NCBI GenBank assembly: GCA_902651635.1
Contig: CACRSC010000084.1
Location: 1,249,748-1,313,747 of the forward strand
Reading direction: 5' to 3'
Length of the DNA: 64,000 bases
From: Mastigamoeba balamuthi
Lineage: Eukaryota > Evosea > Mastigamoebida > Mastigamoebidae
Shown: piece after piece, positions 1 to 13,100 of the stretch
How the letters are laid out: each line of letters begins with the position of its first letter
Position numbering within the stretch: position 1 is the first letter of the stretch
Program-made: the position numbers and the translations under genes
The notes under the pieces: model-generated
The model's input: the letters and a program-made list of their open reading frames with translations, nothing else
Databases searched by the model: none
What the model was told of the DNA's origin: nothing

Positions 1-1128
1 ATGAGAAAGATCTTCGAGGAGAGATTTGGAGAAGAAGCAACATGAGCACTACACACTTCCATTGAACTCACGTTCCCAGAGATTGCCATGGGCCCCCTCT
101 TTGCAGTAGGTTTCTTTGTATGTGTTTTTCAACTCACACTGATGGCAGAACTTTGAGAAGCTTATGACAATCAGTGGGCAGTTGATCTTGAATGAGAAAA
201 TGAAAAAGTGATATGGAGCCTCAGAGTGCATTGTCGAGGTTTTGCCTTCGCACTGAAAATGGGATAGGATCAATGTGAACAATGTTGTGACTGCTACTGT
301 TGCTCCTGTTCTGAACATGCCCAAGGTACAGCACCCTATCTTCACAGCAGACTGTGTCTACTACTCTGCAGCCACAGAACAGTTGGTTGAAGAGTGAGAG
401 GTACCATTTGATCTCTCTGTGCACAAGAACAGGCTTTCAGATTACATTATTGTGCACATCTGGAGCACTGACCACAATATTGGAATGAAGTGGTTATTCT
501 TCTCACAGCTTCGTCCCATGAAGGGCAAGCCCCAGGTTTCCTCTCTTCCCCCCTTCTTCCTCCTTCACCTTCCCCTCTTCCCTGCCCCCTTCCCCTTCCC
601 TTCTGTTGTAGGGGCTCATTCTGCCCTTATAGGCAGGCGAGGTGCCTGGATGGATGACCTACATGATGATGTTCTCTGCTGTTGATGACCTGAACAACTT
701 TCTTGTGGACAAATATTGGCCGTTCTGACTTGCAGACAACCGTCTCTCGTTTGATGATGAGTTTTTCACTCTGGGGCAAACGTTTTTGGGGCTGCTCAAG
801 AGATGAAAGGGCATGCCCTGGATTGGGCCGAGACTCTTAAGACCCTGACTTGTGAGTTGTGGTCCCTCCACCTCCATGAGTAGACAGACAACACCTGCTG
901 TGTGATTTGTAATAAAAGTACTTGATACCGAAAGGTGATACTCCATTGACATTTTTAATTTGACAGCTACAGTTCTTCTATTTCCTCTGCTGCAAGACAG
1001 AGTATGACGCAGGCACTAGCCGCAACTTTAAAAGGAAGTACAAGCAAATTTGAAGGAGCTCTGTGTGCTTTGTTGCCCCGTGGCCAATGGCAATCGCACA
1101 GCGAGGTGAGAAGCATGTGTGTGGACAG
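1..1128. other. No supported gene
   Basis: Lower GC than the dynein gene that follows. Short open frames exist on both strands, but none shows a recognisable domain or a convincing splice structure. A pyrimidine-rich tract lies near 540-605. The stretch may be decayed repeat DNA, as elsewhere in the window where GC drops, but I see no terminal repeats or transposase motif that would prove it. Confidence 0.5.
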
Positions 1129-4100
1129 CTACTTGGAGAGGAGGAGGGCAGTGCCGCGGAGGGTCCAGTGGTCGGGTTTCTCCTTGCCCGACGGCAGCTC
1201 GACAGTGAGCATGTACGAGGGCCTGCTGCTGCTGTCGCGCACGGGGTAGAAGTAGCAGGGGCAGTTGTAGACCGTGTTGGGGTCCTTCTGCGCCTTCTTC
1301 TTGGCCTCGACGGGCCTGAAGTGCACCACAGGCATGACGCACTCGAGCTCCATGGGCGTGGGCTCGCGCAGCGTCTGGTTGCCCTGGTCCCAGCTCGCCC
1401 CCTCGAGCAGCATCCCCGTCACGTACGCCCCCTCCGCCGGCGCCTCGTGGATCTCCGACGGCGCGTCGCGCACGATCGAGAACTCCCACGTCAGCGTGTC
1501 GATGCTGAGGTTGTTCTTGAGCGCCGTCTTCTGCAGCAGCGCCGTCAGGAACCCCGTCGGGTACGTGAAGCCGCCCAGCCAGAACACCTTGGGCTGCTTG
1601 CTGTGGGCCACACGCGGGCACAGCGGCGTCAAGTCAGCGCGCGGGACATCAATTGAAAACGAGAGAGAACAGAGAGAGGGACGCACTCCTGGGCCCACTG
1701 CGAGAACATCTCGATCCTGCTGCACAGGTCGTGCATCCAGCCGGCCAGCGGGCGGAGCGAGGGGTACGCGGACTTCCACGCGGGCGGGACGCGGCCCTCG
1801 CTGATGAACGAGGAGACCTCGTCGAGCTCGCTGCTCATGACCACGAGCCCCTTGAGCCCCTTCTGCAGCGTCGACAGCGACGACCGCACGAGGCGCAGCA
1901 GGTCGTTGTACCTGTCGACCTCGTGGCTCAGCACCGTCACCAGCGGGTTGGTGCCGTCCTCCTTCTTCATCTTGGCGATCACCTCGAGCCCGATGAGCTC
2001 GGGCAGGTGCTTCTGCAGGTCGTCGATGCGCGCCAGCAGCTTCTGGTCACGGTCCGTCGCCGTCGCCGCCGCCTGCCCGCCCGCGGGCGCAGCGCCGCCC
2101 CCGCCGCCGCCCGTGCGCGGCTGCAGGGCCAGCAGGTGCAGCAGCATCTCGGTCGACTCCTGGATCTGCGACGCCACGTCGGCGTTGCTGTGCTGCCCGA
2201 ACGCCTCGGGCTTGTCGACGAGCGGCAGCGACGCGATGTAGTCGCGGTACGCCGTCAGCGGGCCGTCCTCGGGGATGAAGTACGTGGGCAGCGACGACAG
2301 GCGGTAGTTGGGCGTCACCAGCGCCTCCTGGGCGAAGAACTTCTTGGCGTAGACGGCCAGCACCTGCGAGTCCCACCTGTCCGTCACGCGCCCGCCGTAG
2401 TTCAGCTCCGAGATGATGTACCGCACGGCCTGCCACGGCACCTCCTCGTACGTGTCCAGCACCTGCCCCAGCAGCTCCTGGCTCACCGTGAAGTCCGAGT
2501 CGTTGAAGTCGTACGCGCAGTTGAACCCCAGCGTCAGGAACTTGTGCCTCTCCAGCAGCACGCTGCGGGGAGGGCGCGCAAGAGAGAGCTGAGCTGTGGG
2601 TGCTGGGAGAGGTGGGAGAGGTGTGTGGACTGTACCTGTGGAGGAACGAGAGGGCAAAGAGCATCTTCTTGAGCTTGGTCGGGGCGCTGCACTTGGCGAG
2701 GGCGGTGTCGGTGATCTGCTTGAACATGCGCATGAGGTTCTGCTTGAGGCCCTTGGGCGGCTGCGTCGTGATCTTGACCGCGCGCTGCAGGATCGTGATG
2801 GGGAACGCCGGGTGCGGCTTGGACGACAGCCAGAGCCTGAAGCGCTCGTTGACCTTGCGCAGCTGCAGCTCCTCGAGCAGCTTGTCCAGGTGCGGCAGCC
2901 AGTCGGTCATCAGGTGGCAGTTGGCCAGGAACACCCAGCTGCCGTCGCCGACGCCCTCCTCGATGATGTGCAGCGCCCGCGACTCCTGGCCCTGGCCCAG
3001 CGCGTGGTACTTGAGCTGGTTCGACATGCCCAGCGCGGCCGCCAGCTGCGTCACCGTGTCCAGCGGGTCCGCCCCGGGCGCCAGGATGAACAGCAGCGGC
3101 GACGTCGGCGTCGAGTCCTCGTACGCCTGCAGCGGGTCGAACGGCGGCGGGTCGATGAACTTGGGGTCCAGGTTGCCCGCGATGAACGTGTTGACCGCGC
3201 TGATCAGGCGGTCAGACCGGAAGCAGCGGATGATGATCAGGTGCTCCAGCTCGTTGCACTTGTTCTCCCACTCGCCCGGCAGCGGAATGTTCTCGGGCTC
3301 GGCCTTGAAGTACCAGTCCTTCCAGTCGCGCACGTTCTGCTCGAAGCTCGTAGCCAGGTTCCGGAACGCCTGCATCCTGTCCAGCACCGTGATGTTGTCC
3401 CACACGTGCTCGGGCAGCCAGTCCGAGCACGGGTTCGGCATCTGGCTCTCCCGCGACAGCACCTGCCCGCCCTGCAGGAAGAACTGGTACTCGTCCTGCG
3501 GGGTTTTGTGTGGCAATTGCCGTCAGACGCGAACGCGTGCGTGGCTTGCGACCCTCCCAGACCCCCAGAGAGCCGACGGCGGACCTTGTTGAAGCGCTTC
3601 TCGGAGCTGAGGATCTTGACGCACATGTGGAAGCTGAAGAGGGTCTTGTGCTTCTCGAAGAGGGCGCGGCAGGTCGTGCGGTAGACGTTGAGCGTGTGGA
3701 ACTCGTTGAGGTTCTTGATGCGGTCCTGCAGCTCGTCGCTCTTGGGGCTCTTGTCGAGCGAGCGCTCGTAGAGCTGCACGTACGAGTCGAGGCTGAACTG
3801 GTACATGCTGTCGACGAGGGCCAGGTCCTTGAGCACGAAGAAGAGCACCGAGGCGCGGATGGCGCAGGGCAGGTACGCGTGGCGGGCGCTGTCGATCTTG
3901 GACTCGTTCTGCTCAAAGACCTCGAGCTGCTTCTTCATCTCGCCGGCCGTCTTCTTGGCCGACTCGAGCGCGTCGACCAGCGTCTCGTTCTCGAGCAGCG
4001 ACCCCTGCGCCGTGTTGAGCAGGTGCAGGATCCGCTCCTCGAGGTCCACCAGCGTCTTCTGCGCCTGCGAGATGTTGACCACGAGGCTGTTCTTCTGCTC

Positions 4101-7100
4101 CTCGAGGTCCCGCTTCTCGTGCTGGACCACCGTCCCCAGCAGCTGCTGCTCCAGGCCCTGCTCGCGCACCGCGAAGTTCACGACGCACGTCTTGGTCGTG
4201 ATCTCGGGCCCGAACTGCGGGTTGGCCAGCTTGGTCGTGATGTAGAACCGGAAGGCCGGGTTGTACTCGATCTCCTTGCCCTCGTCGAGCCGCAGCACGT
4301 ACCGCGTGCCCACCTTGACCAGCTTGCGCGAGAGGATGGGGTCCAGGCACGGGTCCAGGTCCTGGTGCACGTCCTGCATCAGCACCGGGTTGCCGTTGTG
4401 GATCGCCAGCTCCAGCGTCCGCATGAAGTCGTCGTTGTTGGGCGAGATCACCTTGAGGTTGTTGGTCCGCTCCATCGACTTTATCCAGCGGTTCGCCTGC
4501 CCCTCGGGGTCGATGATCAGCGGCCACCGCTTGCCGCGCGTCACCAGCACTCCGTTCTCGATCGAGAAGGGGTCCGTCGGCAGCCCGTGGCTGTTCCACT
4601 CGCGCGCCTTGACCTTCTCGACGAGGAACTGGCTGAAGTTGAAGTCCCCGCTGTGCGGTATCTTGAACTCCTTCACCAGGCTCAGCAGGCCCCGCGGGTG
4701 CGCCAGCAGGAAGTCCTGCCGGTACTCGTACTGGAACGGGCCCGCGTACGACATGTACGCGGCTGCGATCAGGCAGTCCCCGGGCAGGTGCGCGATCGAG
4801 TCCCTGTACTGCGCGATCGACGTCTCCCACCGGCTGCGCTCGCTGCTCAGCCCCGTGATCAGCCTGCTCGCCCTGTTGATCTTCACCTCCGTCTCCTTGG
4901 CCTTGGACACCAGCTGGTCGCGCTGCGCCACCTTGGCCGCGTGGTCCGCCCGCAGCGTCTCGAGCTGTGCGTGCGCGCAAAGGCCGTGTCAGAAGAGCTT
5001 CGAAGGGGTCCCCGAGAGGGGGCAGCAGTGGGGAACCTTCTCGTTGATCTGCTTGAGGTTCGAGCGGGCCTCCTCGAGCATGCGCTGGTTCTTGTCCAGG
5101 TTCTCCTGCGCGGACGACAGGGCCTGCTGCTTGGGGGCCACCTCGCGCTGGGCGTGCGAGCACTTGTCGACGGCGTGCACCCACTGGCAGAGCGACATGA
5201 GGGCCACCGACACGCGGACGACCTTCTCGGGCTTGAACTCGGGGTCCATGCAGTACTTGTCGATCTTGCGCAGGATCGAGTCGGTCACCGTCTCGATGTT
5301 GTAGTTGAGCAGCTGCGGGATGAACTGCGTGTCGGCCAGCTGCCGCTTGGCCTCGGCCCACGAGAAGTCTGTCGAGTGCCGCAGCACCAGCACGGCCTCC
5401 ATCACCTTCTCCATCAGCGGCTGCGGCGTCTGGTACGTGCGGATCTCGCCCAGGTCGCGCCTGTCCAGCGCCTTGAGCGCCTTCTTGGCCGCCTCGAACG
5501 TCGGCAGCACGCGCTCCAGCTCCACGCGCGCCTTGGCCGTCTCCTCCTTGATGTCGGCCTCCTCCTGCGTCAGCTTCTGCTCCTGCAGCTCGATCTCCTT
5601 GGCCTGCTCGCTGGCCTCCTGCTTCTGCTGGACGATCGTCACCAGCGCCTCGTCGCACTCCTGCTGCAGCTTGGCCCCCTTGCGCTGCATCTCGCGCAGG
5701 TTCTCGCCCAGCTCCTCCACGCGCGTCCGCGTGTCGTCGAGCTTCTTCAGCCCGCTCTCGAGCTTGTCCGCCGCGTTCTGCAGCAGCTGCTTCTTCTCGA
5801 GCAGCAGCTCCTTGAACCCGCGCAGCAGCTCCAGGTAGTTGCTCGGCGTCACGTAGTTGTCGCGCTTCAGCTCGGCCCGCATCCGGTCGCTCAGGATCAG
5901 CGCCATCTGGTGTATGCCCTGCGCCGCCGACGAGATGGGGTCGATCAGGTCGTCCAGCCCGTTGCCCTCGAGCGACTTGCGCGCCACCTCGCGCAGCGCG
6001 TCTGCCGGCCACTCACAGAACCAGTCGATCGTCGTGCAGTTGATGATCGCCGGGAACAGCCGGCAGTAGTCGCGGAACTTGTCGCCCACAGGGCTCATGA
6101 TCAGGATCACCCGGATGTTGTTACGCGACCGCTCGATGAACCGCGTGTACAGGCTGTCCGCGTCCAGCCCCGCCCTCGCCCCCTGCAAAGTGCCCGCGAG
6201 GAGGGGGCGCTGCGTGAGGTACCGAAACGCATGGAAACCCCACGTACCTTTGCGACTGAGCCGGCGGCCTGCTCGAGCGACGCGCGGACGCTGTCGCAGA
6301 TCTGCGCGCGCTCCTCGTCGGTGTGGAGGTTGGGGACCTCGCCGCTGCTGAGGATGCTGCTGATGTCCTCGAGGAAGCCGCGGCGCAGCACCTGCGTGTC
6401 GCTGAACTGGAAGACTGTCTGCTTCTCGTCGATGCCCGCCTGATGGTAGAGCTCCTTGAGCCGCTCGCGCAGGTCGCTCTCGCGGAAGCCCTTGCGGATG
6501 TCGACGGTGAAGAGCTTGCACCCCGCCACGTGCGTCGCCAGCTTGCAGAGGCTCTGCCGCCCGCTGCCGCCCAGGCCGATCAGCAGCGCGTGCCCGCGCG
6601 GGTGCTTGATGATGCGGTGTATGCGGCAGACGTGCTGGATCGCGTCCTTGAAGAGCACCAGGTCCATCGCCGCCGACACGTTGTACTCCTCGAGCGACGT
6701 GTCCAGCGCCGTGCGCACGGCCTCGACGCCGTCCTGCTCGCGGTAGACGGGCTCCTCGATGTTGCTGAGCTCGGTGAAGAGCGGCTGGTTGTGCGCGTCC
6801 TTGAAGAGCTTCACCCACGAGTTGTTGAAGACTGACGCCAGCTTCTCGCCGAGCAGGTTCTGGAACCACTGCCGGTCGGCGTCGTCGGCCAGGCGGTCGT
6901 AGAAGACGCGCATGCACTCGTGGACCCAGAGCTTGATCATGCTCTCGGCGCTGTCGTGGTAGTCCTTCTGCGCCTGCAGCAGCCCCTGGAAGACCTTGCT
7001 CATGTCGCGCAGGTTGAACATGTAGTGCGTCTTGGCCGGCGTCGGCAGCAGCGTCGCCACGACCGTCTGGTAGATCTCCATCGTCGCCTGCGTCATCTGC

Positions 7101-10100
7101 TCGCCGATGGGCTTGACCTCCTCCTCAAAGTCCTGCAGCTTCTGGTTGATGATGGTCCCGTAGATGCGCCGCAGCTGCGACTCGTCGGGGAACGTCACGT
7201 TGATCAGGTTGAACCTCGACTGCAGCCTCGGCGAGATCTCCGACCGCCCGCCCCCGGGCGGCGCCATCGCGCAGACCAGCTGCATGTCTTTGATGTAGTT
7301 GGGCGCGATCTGCTGCCGGTCGTACCAGAACCCGTAGTCGATCCACTGCCGGATGAGCTCCAGCGGCGGCTGCACGCCGAACTGGTCCTTCTGTGGCATG
7401 TTCAGGTCGTCGACGAAGAGCACCAGCTTCTTGCCGCCGCGCGGCACGAACACGTACATCGTGCGCTTGTCCACGTGGGTCATGATGTACTCCTGCAGCT
7501 TCACCGCCGACGTCTGCGCGCTGAAGTTGATAGTGATCGAGTTGAACTGCTCCTTGATCGGGCCCGTCAGCACCGACTGCACGATGGCCGTCTTGCCCGT
7601 CCCCGTGTTGCCCACCAGCAGCACGTGCTTGTGGCACTTGGCCAGCGCGCTGATCAGGTACGAGTTGCGCAGCGTGTCCACCGTCGGCACCAGGATGCTG
7701 TGGAACGGCTCCTCGGGGTTGTACTTCCACCCGGAGCTCAGCTTCTCCTCCCACAGCGCCCACCCGCGCTTCTGGGCGTCGACGTAGTACTCGTAGACCG
7801 TGTCCTTGCGCGGGAACTGCCCCTCGATCTCGCGCAGGAACATGTCGATCTTCTTGCGGCTCTCCTCGGTCACGCTGGCCCCGATCGACCAGATCAGGCT
7901 GAAGAGGAACCACAGCTCGATCATGCGGTGGTAGAAGTCCGCGTCGCCCGGGTTCACCCCGTTCTCGGCCGTCGCCAGCGACTCGAACAGGTTGCACAGC
8001 GACACCACCGCGTTGAGGTGCGTCGTCGGCACGATCTCGACGCACTCGCGCGCCCGGAAGTCCAGCGCCTGCTGCACGTACTTGTTGAACAGCGTCCGCA
8101 GGATCTCGCGCGACTCGGCCTCGGGGCGCTTGTTGATCCACGACTCGACGTAGGGCCTCCAGCCCAGCAGCCCCGCCTCCATGTAGATCATGCCGCAGCG
8201 GCTCACCGTCGCCGGCGACGCCTGCTTGAGGTCCTCGACCTCGAAGAGCAGCGAGACCAGCGGGGCCAGGTAGATGCGCTCGCCGTTGACCGGCGTCAGC
8301 ACCTTGTTGTCGTCGAGCACCGAGTTCATCGACTCGATCCAGATCGTGTCGACGGGCCCGTCGAAGACGATCCACTTCTCCTCGGGCTTGGTGTCGGCCG
8401 AGCAGTTGCGCATGATCGTCGAGACGATGCCCTCGGTCCACTCGTGCGTCTTGAGGTCGTACGCGCCGTACATCTCGTCCATCGTCAGCGCCTTGGGGCT
8501 GATGATCGTCGGCTTGACCGCGTTGAAGCCCTGCACCTTCTCCTTCTTGTTCAGCCGCGTCATGGCCGCCGAGAGCGTCTTCCAGCACGTCGTCTTGCCC
8601 GACCCCGTCTTGCCGACGACCATCGTGCCGTGGCGCGTCAGCTTTGTCTCGTAGAGCTGCACGATCTTCTGCATCAGCGCGCTGTGCGGCTGCAGCCCCT
8701 GCTCCTGTATCTCACTCTCGATGGCCATCTGCAGGAACGTCGAGGTCGTGTCCGGCGCCTCGGCCCCCGGGAACAGCACGGCCAGGATCGCCAGGAACAG
8801 CTTGACGTCGTCGAGCGTGAACTTGGGCAGGTTCATGTCGCGCAGGGACCGCAGCAGCACGAGCTCCTCGGGCATCTCGGGCTCCTTGCGCTTGAGCGTC
8901 CCCGCTGCCACGAGCACCGACTTGATCGACCGCAGCGTGAAGTCGTAGTGGTCCTGCTTGCTGAGCTGCTGGCTCGCGAGCTGGTAGAGCGTCACGATCT
9001 TGCGCGAGAGCACCTTGGTCGCCTTGAAGCCCTCGCTGAACAGGATGATCTCGGCGATCATGCTGAAGTCGGGCGCCATCATCACCACGGGTCGGAACAG
9101 CGCCTTGAGGTTGTCGGGCAGCTCCGAGCGCCCGGCGTAGGTCGGGTTCATCGTAACGAAGATGCCCGAGCCGGGCTTGAGCACGATCTCCTCGAACATG
9201 GGGAAGATGAACCTGCGCTTGCCCGCGCTGATGGCGTTGAGCACGGCGCTGATCTGTATGGCGACGACGCTCAGCACGTTGGTGTCGATGCGGTTGAACT
9301 CGTCGAAGCAGCTCCAGGACCCCGTCTGCACGAGCCCCGCCAGCGCCCGCCCCATCGAGTGCACGTCGACCTTGTCGCTGCAGTTGTGCACCAGCACGTA
9401 CTTGGCCAGCGCCTTGCCCAGGTCCTTGACCGTCTCGGTCTTGCCGGTCCCCGCGGGGCCCTGCGGGCTGCCGCCCTTCTTGAGCATCAGCGCCGTCGTC
9501 ATGGCCAGGTAGGCCTTCTCCGTCAGCGGCGTCACGACGAGCCTGCCGGTGTTGCCGAGGTACTCGTAGCCGTACTGGAACTTGAAGTCGGTCTGGTGCA
9601 CGTAGCACTCCTCCTCGTCCTTCTCCCACACGAACCGCAGCTGGCTGCGCCACGCAAAGTCCTTCTCCGACGTGATGCCGTCGCGGATCAGCCGCTCGAT
9701 GATGTCGCGGTGGTGTATCTCGATCGTCAGCAGCGCCACCAGCTTCAGGCGGCTCAGCTGCGTCAGCTGCCCGCGCACCATGTCGCTCAGGCGGTGCAGC
9801 GTCGCGCCCTGCTTCTTGCGCAGCTCGCCCAGCGCGTTCTTGTCGCCCCCGGACTCGAGGTCCGTCAGGGCCTTGACGCAGTTCTGCGTCCACGTGATCT
9901 GCGCGCTGGTGATGATCAGCTGGCCCGGCGTGTGCTTGAGGAACTTGTCCTGCTTGTTCTGCTTGTCCTTCTTGAACTTGCTGAAGCCGATGAGCGCGTG
10001 GTAGAGCTCCTTGTTGAGCGTCTTGATCATCTGCTCCTCGACGCTCTGCAGCCACGTCTCGACGCCGCCCTCGCACATGACCGAGTTGAGGAACGTGACC

Positions 10101-13100
10101 TCCTCGCCCTCTGCGCTGATCATCTTGAGCGCCTCCCAGCGCTTCTTGTCCTTGCCCATCTGCGTCATGCTCAGCTCCAGCTGGTTGATGTTGTCGAAGC
10201 AGTTGTGCAGGTGCCGCTGTATCGCGTTGGGGTCCTTGCTGTTGCCCAGCACCTCGAGCAGGTCGTGGTCCGAGATGAAGTAGAACCGCGGGAACGACCG
10301 CCGCTTGTCCTCGAGGTACTGGTTCAGCGAGTGCTGGATCTTCTCCAGCTTCGAGTTCATGTCCTGCAGGTCCTCCAGCAGCCCGTCGGCGTGCGTCCCG
10401 CGCAGCGCGTTCTTGGTCTTGGCCAGGCCCTCCATGATGATCTTCCAGTTGTGGTCGACCTTGTCGAAGATGGCGCTCTCGGCGGGCAGCTGCCTGCGGA
10501 TGTCCTCTGTCGCCGTGAAGATGCTCTCGAGGTAGAGCCAGAGCCGCTGCAGCCGCAGCATCGTCTCGAGCGTCTCGAGGATGTGCGAGAGCGTCTTCTC
10601 CCAGTGCTCGACCTGCGCCTCGAACGCGAAGAAGAAGTGCGAGGCCTTCATGTCCGCCAGGATCACCTTGTGCTCGTCGAGCACCTGGAAGATGTCGTCG
10701 CAGCTGTGCAGGCGGAAGTGCCCCGTGTCCTTGTGCGGCACGAGGTCCAGGTCGAGCTTCTCCCACGTGTCGGCGATCTCCTTGATGCTCTCCTCGATCG
10801 CCAGCTCCTTGGTCGCCGACGACGAGAGGTTCGAGATCACGTCGGCATAGCCGTCGAGCCCCAGCGCGAAGACCATGTCCAGCGTGAAGTCGGCCGCCTC
10901 GGGGTCGAACGGCTTGCCGACCTCCTCCTTGAGGCGGTCCCAGTGCCGCGGCCGCAGCGCGGGGTTCTTGAGGTCCTGTATCAGCGGCAGGCCCGCGCAG
11001 AACTGGTCGATGCGCTCCTTGAGCGTCACCCAGACCTCGAGGCCCTTGATGTCCTTGCCCAGCTTGATCATCTTCTTCTGGTACTGCTGCGCCTCCTCCT
11101 CCATCTTGGCGATGGTGATCTCGCTGAAGCGGATCGTCCGCCACTCCTCCCACGTGTGCGCCCACTCGTCGGTCAGCTGCCAGATCTTCTCGAGCATGTC
11201 CAGGTCCTTGACCATCGCCGCCAGCTCCTTGTTCTGCGGCGTGTCCATCCCGAAGATCTCCAGCCCCGCCTTGAGCGAGTTGTCCTTCTCCGTGATGCTC
11301 TCGATGTGCGTGCGGAACTCGGCGATCAGCTTGAACGCCTTGTCGACGGGGATGTTGGACGTCGTCGGGCCCTTCTGCATAAAGTCCTGCCGCGCGTTGG
11401 CCACCGTCTGCCCGAACTCCTTGACGGCCTTGACCAGCTCCGACTTGAACCGGTCCTTCTTCTGCTTGATCATACTGTCCGTGTCGACGAGCGTCTGCTT
11501 GAACGACGTCCAGGCCGTCGGCAGGCTCTCGCGCAGCGCCACGTCGGCCGGGTCGATCTGCACCTCGAACTTCTTGAGCGTCCGGAACATCGCGTCGAGC
11601 GGCTCGAACCGCGCCTCGATCTTGGCCTGCTCCTCGAGCATCTCCTTGTGCAGGTCGATGCTCGTCTTGAGCGTCTCGAGGCTCCGCGGCGGCGTCTTGA
11701 GCTGGTTGACGATGTTCTCGAACATCTCGTGCAGGTCGTGCAGCTCCTTGGACGCCAGCTGGTAGAGCAGCCCCGTGAACTTGGACTGCCACGCGCTGCA
11801 GTGGCCCACCAGCGACACCTTGAGCGGCGAGCAGTCGACGCGCATGAACGCGATCGTCGTGATGCCCTCGAGCTTCTCGATCTGCGCCGCCGCGTCCTGG
11901 TACCGCGTGATGTCGTCCTCGAACTGCTTCAGCGGCCGCACGGGCTTGCTGTACCGCCTGATGTAGCTGTCCTTGTCGCCCTCCCACATCGACTTGTACT
12001 CCTTCTCCCACGACTGCAGGTACGCCGCCATCAGCGGCTCGGCGGCCTTGATCCCGCCCTCGATGTTGTTGAGGATCTTGGTCACCTCCGTGTCCGCCTT
12101 GATCACGTCGTGGAACGACTTGGTGCCCCCGGCCGGCTCCTCGGGCGCCGCCGTGCCCCCGGCCTCGGCCGGCACGGCGATGGTCGTCTTGGGCAGCCGC
12201 AGCACCGGCAGCACGTCGACGAGCCGCGGGACCACCGACGTCGTCTCGATGACGTCCTGCGAGCTGTGCATGATGATCTCGCGGACCTCCTCAAACGCCG
12301 GCTTGAAGACGGCGCCGACCGCGTCGACCAGCGTCGCGTTGACGTGCAGGAACGGCACGATCTCGGACTTGTCGTCGCCGACGATCACGTAGGCGATCTC
12401 GTGCAGCGAGAGCTTGACGCACTGCAGCAGCGACGCCTCGATCGTCGTGTCGAAGCGCCCGATGAGCTCGGTCCACTCCTTCTGCACCTCCTGCGGGTCG
12501 CTCTTGAACATGCCGTGCACCTTGAGCAGCACGTCGCGGATCTCCGTGTGCAGCTTTGTCAGCATCTCGATGGCCTTGCGCCTGTGCGCCTGCTGCTTCT
12601 CGAGGAACTCGTTGCTGCGGTAGAAGACCTTCTTCTTGATGCTCGCCAGCTGCATCTCGCCGATCAGCCGCGCGTTCTCCTCGACCTGCGCGCAGCCGCG
12701 CTTGTACTCGGCCACCAGCTTGTGCACCTGGTTCGTGTGCTCGCGCCACTGGTCCAGGAACGCGAACACCGCCTCGGGCTGCAGCCACGTCAGGCTCTCC
12801 AGCCCGGGCTCGGCCGTCTTGTCGAGCTCCTTGATGCGCTCCCCGAACAGCCTCTGCTCCGCCGGCGCCAGGCTCCTCCAGATCGCGTTGTACTCTGCCG
12901 AGGGGAGTGAGGGGTCAGCGTGGCGGTGGGGGGGGGGACAGCGCGCACCCCTGACGGCGATCATGACGTTCTCGCGGAGCACGCGGAGGCTCTCGCGCTG
13001 CTCGTAGATGGTGGAGATGGCGGCGGGGACCTCCATGCCGAGCTGGCGCCAGTGGTAGACCTCGGTGACGAGCTTGAGCAGGCTCTTGCTGAAGTTGGCC

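Noticed and set aside
1-1000. Possible piggyBac-like transposase fragment
   Set aside because: A few Cys and charged residues on the minus strand are suggestive, but no DDE block or terminal repeat could be aligned.
1653-13007. Very long plus-strand frames opposite the dynein gene (for example about 1,996 and 977 codons)
   Set aside because: They are antisense shadows caused by GC-rich third positions. The composition is Arg/Leu/His-rich without domains, and the minus strand carries a complete dynein with correct splice phases.
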